Assembly (NCBI GenBank): GCA_024653985.1
Contig: JANLIS010000072.1
Coordinates: 1 to 9,585 of the forward strand
Source of the DNA: Candidatus Roizmanbacteria bacterium
GTDB lineage: Bacteria; Patescibacteriota; Microgenomatia; UBA1406; GWC2-37-13
Direction of reading: 5' to 3'
Length of the DNA stretch: 9,585 nucleotides
In this document: piece after piece, positions 6,443 to 9,585 of the stretch
Numbering within the stretch: position 1 is the first letter of the stretch
How the letters are laid out: each line of letters begins with the position of its first letter
Notes under the pieces: model-generated
Told to the model about the DNA's origin: nothing
Seen by the model: only the letters and a program-made list of their open reading frames with translations
Databases searched by the model: none
Made by a program: the position numbers and the translations under genes

Positions 6443-6970
6443 TTAAATATTGGTAAATTTATCCAATAACAAAACAAAATTATATCCTGTTTCGGTTCTT
6501 TTGATACTTTTAAGGTCTACAGTCTTAAACTTATTTTCTTTTTTTAATGTTGTGTAAAAAGACTGCAGGTGCTTGGCATCCGATGCATCACCCATAATTT
6601 TGATCGCTCCCCCCTTTATTTCCATATTGGTCAAGGTGACGGTTTCCGGAAATGAGGCGATAAAATAATCAACCATTCCGCTAAATTTTTTCTGTTGAAG
6701 AAGGGTTTCGTCTATAATCGAGGTCTTTTTATCGATCTTAGCGGCTTCGTTCAGAAGAGGCAGAACAATTTTCACGATCTCTTTCTTTTGCTCGACGCTT
6801 TCTTTCAGATCGATGATCCTTTGGTCGATCTGAAATCTGTAGAAAAAGACTCCAATTACGATCAATTGGGTTATGACAATAATATAACGCAAATAATTAA
6901 GGCCAAAAAAAGTTATCCTGTCTATCAGGCTTATCTCTTTTTTGTGCATCAAATTTATTTTGTATCTCAT
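6443..6970 (-). CDS. pilN: PilN-like type IV pilus inner-membrane platform protein
   Basis: PilN binds PilM in the cytoplasm through its N-terminal INL motif and PilO through its outer domain. This 175-residue protein opens with MRYKINLMHKKE, which fits the PilM-binding INLLP-type motif. It then has one membrane segment (about 27-45), a coiled-coil-like helix (about 48-75) and a small alpha/beta domain in which TVTLTNMEIKGGAIKIMGDA is the typical PilN strand-turn-strand pattern. Length is normal for the family. The start codon overlaps the stop of rpsT (ATGA), an uncommon partner for a pilus gene. No pilM, pilB, pilC or pilT is in the window, so the rest of the machine must lie elsewhere. Confidence 0.87.
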   Translation of the reverse strand: MRYKINLMHKKEISLIDRITFFGLNYLRYIIVITQLIVIGVFFYRFQIDQRIIDLKESVEQKKEIVKIVLPLLNEAAKIDKKTSIIDETLLQQKKFSGMVDYFIASFPETVTLTNMEIKGGAIKIMGDASDAKHLQSFYTTLKKENKFKTVDLKSIKRTETGYNFVLLLDKFTNI

Positions 6971-7215
6971 TTCTTTGTTGAAACTTTTTTGCTGACCCTT
7001 GATTTCAATCTTATGGCTTTATTTTTATGGATAACGTGGTGTTTAACAGCTTTATCAACTTGAGAGTAAAATAAGCTGATCAATTTTTTTACATCGCCAC
7101 CGCCTTTCTTTATCTTTTTTAGAGTCGTTTGATAGGCCTTGGTATATAGATCATTTACTTTGGTTCTTTTTTTATCTTTTCTAACTTTTTTTATTGCTGA
7201 TTTGATTATTGGCAT
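6967..7215 (-). CDS. rpsT: 30S ribosomal protein S20
   Basis: S20 binds 16S rRNA early in small-subunit assembly. The protein has 82 residues, close to the usual 80-90, and is very basic. It carries the family pattern: MPIIKSAIKKVRKDKKR at the N-terminus, a central helix, and KAVKHHVIHKNKAIRLKSRVSKK at 55-77, where HKNKAIRLKSR corresponds to the IHKNKAARRKSR signature of S20. The gene has the clearest Shine-Dalgarno candidate in the window (AGAAGGGGG) and its TGA stop overlaps the pilN start. S20 is often a single-gene unit; here it leads a pilus and envelope operon, which would tie pilN and pilO transcription to ribosome-protein supply. Confidence 0.95.
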   Translation of the reverse strand: MPIIKSAIKKVRKDKKRTKVNDLYTKAYQTTLKKIKKGGGDVKKLISLFYSQVDKAVKHHVIHKNKAIRLKSRVSKKVSTKK

Positions 7216-7226
7216 GAACTTAAAAA

Positions 7227-7237
7227 CACCCCCTTCT
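7227..7237 (-). promoter_or_regulatory. Shine-Dalgarno candidate of rpsT
   Basis: AGAAGGGGGTG on the minus strand is the only strong purine-rich ribosome-binding candidate before any gene here. Its G-run ends 13 bases before the ATG, slightly farther than usual. It supports the ATG at 7215 as the start. Confidence 0.45.
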
Positions 7238-7265
7238 AAATATTAAATATTAAAATTAACTGATT

Positions 7266-7769
7266 TTATAGCTCGTATTCTTTTGTAAACATCTTATTTC
7301 CGTAACTTCCTGAGAATTTCAATGAAATTCTGATCGGTCCTGAAATATTATGGTATCTACATACTCCAGACGAACAAGTACCCAAAATGATTTTGCGTCC
7401 AGACGCAGACGGTTCGCCGCATTCCCAAATACCTTTTACCTCATAACATTTTCCGATCGCACCCTGGGAAACGGTTCCCCCGCCATCTCCGGTATCTTCA
7501 TTTATGACAAGGTAGCTCATTTCAAACTCGATCGACTCTGTTCCTCTCGGAGCATTATTTACCGACAGAATGGCCTCACCTTTTTTTGTTGATATAAGAT
7601 CTACTTTTACGGAGCTGTCAACCGTCGGAAAAACCATGTCAGACGGTGCTGCTTGATCGTCAGTATTAACCTTTGGTTTTTGTCCGGCAAAAAACCTATA
7701 TCCAAAAAAAACAAATAATACCAAAAGTACTCCTCCGACGATCATCATTTTTTTTCGATCTAGTTTCAT
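7266..7769 (-). CDS. Membrane-anchored protein with four extracellular cysteines, unknown function
   Basis: The family is not recognised. The 167 residues comprise a positive start (MKLDRKK), one membrane segment (about 8-27), an acidic linker (about 33-55) and a beta-rich outer domain. Four cysteines lie close together, Cys108, Cys117, Cys132 and Cys137 (GKCYEV, WECGE, GTCSSGVC), separated by short Gly/Ser turns. Two disulfides or a metal site are possible; CSSGVC has four residues between its cysteines, so it is not a CXXC redox motif. The linker and the single anchor suggest a globular domain held just outside the membrane. It ends 50 bases before rpsT with no clear terminator between, so it may be read into the rpsT operon. 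Upstream it is bounded by a repeat and a terminator-like hairpin. Confidence 0.82.
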   Translation of the reverse strand: MKLDRKKMMIVGGVLLVLFVFFGYRFFAGQKPKVNTDDQAAPSDMVFPTVDSSVKVDLISTKKGEAILSVNNAPRGTESIEFEMSYLVINEDTGDGGGTVSQGAIGKCYEVKGIWECGEPSASGRKIILGTCSSGVCRYHNISGPIRISLKFSGSYGNKMFTKEYEL

Positions 7770-7798
7770 AATATTTGTTAAATTACTAATTACTAATT

Positions 7799-7896
7799 TC
7801 TAATTAACCTAATTTACCTAAAAAATGTCCAAATTCCAATTTGGTTATTGGTTATTATTTAGATCAATTAGAATAATTAGGTCAATTAGGTTAATT
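7799..7896. repeat. Intergenic palindromic repeat, copy B
   Basis: This is the second copy of the element at 2401-2503, in the same orientation. The arms AATTAACCTAATTTACCTAA (7802-7821) and 7877-7896 are inverted repeats matching at 19 of 20 positions, so this copy is the better preserved palindrome. The right arm runs into glyS and covers its last three codons and stop (7886-7888). The core differs from copy A and holds its own hairpin. The element fills most of the gap between glyS and the four-cysteine protein gene. Confidence 0.7.
7820..7844 (-). terminator. Intrinsic terminator-like hairpin downstream of glyS
   Basis: On the minus strand CCAAAT pairs with ATTTGG around a TGGA loop (7844-7829), and after ACA a run of six T (7825-7820) follows. 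It lies about 40 bases past the glyS stop, the right place to end the glyS transcript. The stem is only six pairs and AT-rich, so it may be weak, or may serve mainly as the core of the repeat. Confidence 0.5.
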
Positions 7897-9244
7897 TTTC
7901 TCCTAAATACTTCTGTAAATTACTCAATTTAACTCTTTCCTGCCCCATCGTGTCTCTATCGCGTACAGTGACCGTCTCATCCTCTAATGTTTTATAATCT
8001 ATTGTAACACAAAAAGGGGTACCGATTTCATCCTGGCGCCTATACATTTGTCCAATGTTTCCAGAGTCGTCAAATTCACAAACATAAGTCTTTTTTAGAT
8101 CTCCCAAAAGCTCCAAAGCCTTATTTTTCAACTTCTCATCCTTTTGTAGTGGAAAGATGGCGACCTTGACCGGTGACAGGCTTGGTTTTAATTTCAAAAC
8201 GATTCTTTTTTTACCGTTGACCTCTTCTTCATGATAGGCATTTATCAGTATCGTTATCAGTAATCTTGAAAGACCAAAGGTAGGTTCGATCACGTGAGGT
8301 ACGAATTTTTCGTTTGTTTTTGGATCACGGTAGCTCAGGTCGACACCAGAATTCTTCATGTGATTTTTCAAATCAAAATCAGTTCTGTAGGCAAGACCCC
8401 ACATTTCCTTCCAACCAAAAGGAAATTCATATTCGACATCCATGGTCCTTTTTGAATAATGGGACCTTTCAAAATCCTCATGCTCGCGCCAACGGATCTT
8501 GTTTTTTGGAAGTCCAAGTTCGAGGGCAAAGCTCCACATCTCATTCTTCCAGATTTCAAAGATCTTTTCCCATTCCTCAGGTCTGATAAAATATTCAAAC
8601 TCCATCAGGTCAAACTGGAGCGTCCGGAAAACACCCTGACCTAAAGTGATCTCATTTCTGAAGCAGATTCCCTGTGATGCAATACCAAATGGCATTCTCA
8701 CTCTCATTGTATCAACAACGTTTTTAAAGTTCATAAATATTCCCTGAGCCAGCTCACCTCTCAAATATGCTTTAGACTTGCTGTCTTCTACCATACCAAT
8801 CTTGGTTTCGAATAATAGATTAAACTTACGGACATCGGTCAGGTCAGCAGATCCACAGTGAGGACACTTCAATTTATTGGTTTTTATTATTTCCGTCAAC
8901 TTTTCTACAGGCAATCCTTCCACTTTTATATCTTTCAGCTTTGCTTCAATCAAATGATCGGCTCTGGTTCTGTATTTACAATTCTTACAGTCAACTAAAG
9001 CATCATTGAAACCGGTAACATGACCGGAAGCTTCCCAGACCTTCGGATTCAAAATGACTGAAGCATCAACCATAACAATATCTTTTCTATCTAAAACAAA
9101 TCTTTTGATCCACTGATCACGCAGGTTATTTTTCAAAAGCACACCATAATGACCAAAGTCCCAGGTATTGGCCAATCCTCCGTAGATCTCGGAAGATGGA
9201 TAAAAAAATCCCCGTCTCTTAGCTAAAGCAATGATATTGTCCAT
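7886..9244 (-). CDS. glyS: Glycyl-tRNA synthetase, single-chain (alpha2) class II type
   Basis: This enzyme charges tRNA-Gly with glycine using ATP. The 452-residue chain is the homodimeric archaeal/eukaryotic-like form, not the alpha2-beta2 form of E. coli. It opens with the typical ALAKRRGFFYPSSEIYGGLA (6-25). A zinc-ribbon-like insertion has Cys86, Cys89, Cys127 and Cys130 (CKNC, CPHC). Class II motif 2 is FRNEI (195-199) with RTLQFDLMEFEYF (207-219), and motif 3 is the IEPTFGLSRLL element (319-329). The anticodon-binding domain fills about 356-452 (VKVAIFPL, RRQDEIGTPFCVTID, TVRDRDTMGQERV). The ATG at 9244 fits the family start; no Shine-Dalgarno sequence is seen. A 270-base gap with two structured elements lies upstream, so leader control is possible, but no T-box sequence is present. 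Confidence 0.96.
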   Translation of the reverse strand: MDNIIALAKRRGFFYPSSEIYGGLANTWDFGHYGVLLKNNLRDQWIKRFVLDRKDIVMVDASVILNPKVWEASGHVTGFNDALVDCKNCKYRTRADHLIEAKLKDIKVEGLPVEKLTEIIKTNKLKCPHCGSADLTDVRKFNLLFETKIGMVEDSKSKAYLRGELAQGIFMNFKNVVDTMRVRMPFGIASQGICFRNEITLGQGVFRTLQFDLMEFEYFIRPEEWEKIFEIWKNEMWSFALELGLPKNKIRWREHEDFERSHYSKRTMDVEYEFPFGWKEMWGLAYRTDFDLKNHMKNSGVDLSYRDPKTNEKFVPHVIEPTFGLSRLLITILINAYHEEEVNGKKRIVLKLKPSLSPVKVAIFPLQKDEKLKNKALELLGDLKKTYVCEFDDSGNIGQMYRRQDEIGTPFCVTIDYKTLEDETVTVRDRDTMGQERVKLSNLQKYLGEKLT

Positions 9245-9269
9245 AAAATATTACAAATAAGCTAATACC

Positions 9270-9357
9270 AAAGCGTGACACTTAATTTTATTATCTCCGT
9301 GGGATCCCTCCCCTTTTCGGGGACTCCCAAGTCGAAAAAAATTAAGCATCCCGCTTT
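9270..9357. ncRNA. Unassigned rod-like structured element 2, next to glyS
   Basis: Nested inverted repeats form a long rod: AAAGCG (9270-9275) with CGCTTT (9352-9357), a symmetric 5x5 internal loop, CTTAATTTT (9281-9289) with AAAATTAAG (9338-9346), a larger internal loop, GGGA (9301-9304) with TCCC (9325-9328), and CCCC (9310-9313) with GGGG (9319-9322) closing a 5-base loop. The core is strikingly GC-rich for this genome. The structure is possible on either strand; on the minus strand it would lie in the glyS leader about 25 bases before the ATG. No known family is recognised, and no T-run follows on either strand, so it is not a plain terminator. Confidence 0.5.
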
Positions 9358-9365
9358 TGTTAAAA

Positions 9366-9371
9366 TACAAT
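9366..9371 (+). promoter_or_regulatory. Weak candidate -10 box for a plus-strand transcript of element 1
   Basis: TACAAT has a loose TTAAGC 18 bases upstream (9342-9347). A transcript from here would start within element 1's outer stem. This is weak evidence that element 1 could be a plus-strand RNA. Confidence 0.2.
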
Positions 9372-9484
9372 AATTTTTATAGGTGTCACGTAGAGAAAAG
9401 GTTCCCCGAGAAGCGGATTGCCGAGATATTCGGCAGAGCCTCGCAGGGGAATAGTCGTCTCGAGTGACAGAATCTATAAAAATT
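9372..9484. ncRNA. Unassigned rod-like structured element 1, upstream of glyS
   Basis: Six helices nest in register: 9372-9382 with 9474-9484 (11 perfect pairs), TGTCAC 9384-9389 with GTGACA 9464-9469, GAGA 9393-9396 with TCTC 9458-9461, TTCCCC 9402-9407 with GGGGAA 9446-9451, GCG 9413-9415 with CGC 9442-9444, and GCCGA 9420-9424 with TCGGC 9430-9434 closing loop GATAT. Purine-rich internal loops separate them. A GC-rich island of about 100 bases in an AT-rich genome, with no open coding frame, is the usual sign of a functional RNA. It does not carry the SRP, 5S, tmRNA, RNase P or T-box signatures I know. The strand is undecided, and each side has a promoter-like box. Confidence 0.55.
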
Positions 9485-9499
9485 TTAACTAAAACACAA
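9473..9499 (-). promoter_or_regulatory. Candidate minus-strand promoter for the structured region and glyS
   Basis: On the minus strand TTGTGT (9499-9494) is followed after 15 bases by TATAGA (9478-9473). The spacer is short, and TATAG is also part of element 1's outer stem. If used, the transcript would begin near the GTCAC stem and would carry both structured elements into a long glyS leader. Confidence 0.3.
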
Positions 9500-9514
9500 T
9501 ATTCCTAGTTAACA

Positions 9515-9585
9515 TTATAGCGGAAGCGGGGGGATTTTTTCATTAATAATTTCTTCAATTAATGATTTTAATTCCGTTTGCCCGA
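9515..9585 (-). CDS. 3' end of a minus-strand gene cut by the window edge
   Basis: A minus-strand frame is open from the edge to TAA at 9515-9517 and encodes 22 residues: a charged amphipathic helix (ELKSLIEEIINEK) and then the Pro-rich end IPPLPL. Purines dominate the first codon position, and the other two minus frames close early. The protein cannot be identified from this tail. The gene lies in the same direction as glyS, about 270 bases upstream of it. Confidence 0.55.
   Translation of the reverse strand, partial: GQTELKSLIEEIINEKIPPLPL

Noticed and set aside
7266..7769. Thioredoxin-like or DsbD-type redox protein
   Set aside because: There is no CXXC motif; the closest pair is CSSGVC with four residues between the cysteines.
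9274..9390. Integron attC site or IS200/IS605 end
   Set aside because: No GTTRRRY/RYYYAAC core pair is placed as in attC, and no transposase or integrase is encoded nearby.
9372..9484. SRP RNA, 5S rRNA or 6S RNA
   Set aside because: The SRP apical motif (GGAAG with AGCAG), the 5S loop sequences and a 6S-type large central bubble are not present.
9245..9514. T-box or glycine riboswitch upstream of glyS
   Set aside because: The conserved T-box antiterminator sequence (AGGGTGG...ACC) is absent on both strands, and I see no glycine aptamer core. The region is kept as an unassigned structured element.
1..9585. Alternative genetic code (UGA as glycine or tryptophan)
   Set aside because: TGA ends the LCP, rpsT and 61-residue genes at sensible points, and the conserved proteins have no internal TGA.

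Overview
The window looks like a piece of chromosome from a Candidate Phyla Radiation (Patescibacteria) bacterium, most likely of a Microgenomates type. The assignment rests on gene content and style, not on a marker-gene search. The DNA is AT-rich, most starts lack a Shine-Dalgarno sequence, and the UvrD helicase is compact. The type IV pilus assembly proteins PilN and PilO are small single-pass proteins, and Ser/Thr/Pro-rich surface proteins end in sortase-like tails. A stand-alone four-helix-bundle gene is present, and AT-rich palindromic repeats sit between genes. TGA serves as a normal stop in the LCP, rpsT and orf61 genes, so the UGA-glycine code of Gracilibacteria and Absconditabacteria is excluded.

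Layout from left to right. At 1-62 a plus-strand gene probably ends, though its frame is uncertain. At 112-459 (minus) is a four-helix-bundle gene flanked by inverted AT-rich word arrays and preceded by a promoter-like site with a dyad in its spacer. At 588-2375 (minus) is a short UvrD/PcrA helicase. A divergent intergenic repeat (2401-2503) separates it from a LytR-CpsA-Psr (LCP) cell-wall ligase gene at 2517-3635 (plus).

The LCP gene converges on, and overlaps by 30 bp, the end of a tight minus-strand operon: rpsT (S20), pilN-like, pilO-like, a 61-residue membrane protein, an FN3/Ig-like surface protein, and a three-segment membrane protein ending in LPETG plus a hydrophobic segment. The operon runs from 7215 down to 3606, with ATGA overlaps or gaps of a few bases at most junctions. 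Upstream of rpsT lies a 167-residue membrane-anchored protein with four cysteines (7266-7769). Beyond it, across a second copy of the intergenic repeat that carries a terminator-like hairpin, is glycyl-tRNA synthetase (7886-9244, minus). A partial minus-strand gene ends at 9515.

The genes suggest a cell-envelope region. PilN and PilO form the inner-membrane platform of a type IV pilus machine. The proteins encoded after them look like envelope proteins displayed outside the membrane, and the LCP enzyme attaches glycopolymers to the wall. The link between these genes is an inference from operon structure.

The most unusual stretch is the 270-base gap at 9245-9514, upstream of glyS. It holds two GC-rich, rod-like inverted-repeat structures and an 8-base complementary pair (9274-9281 with 9383-9390) that would compete with both rods. 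This looks like an unassigned structured RNA or a switching leader. I could not match it to a known RNA family.
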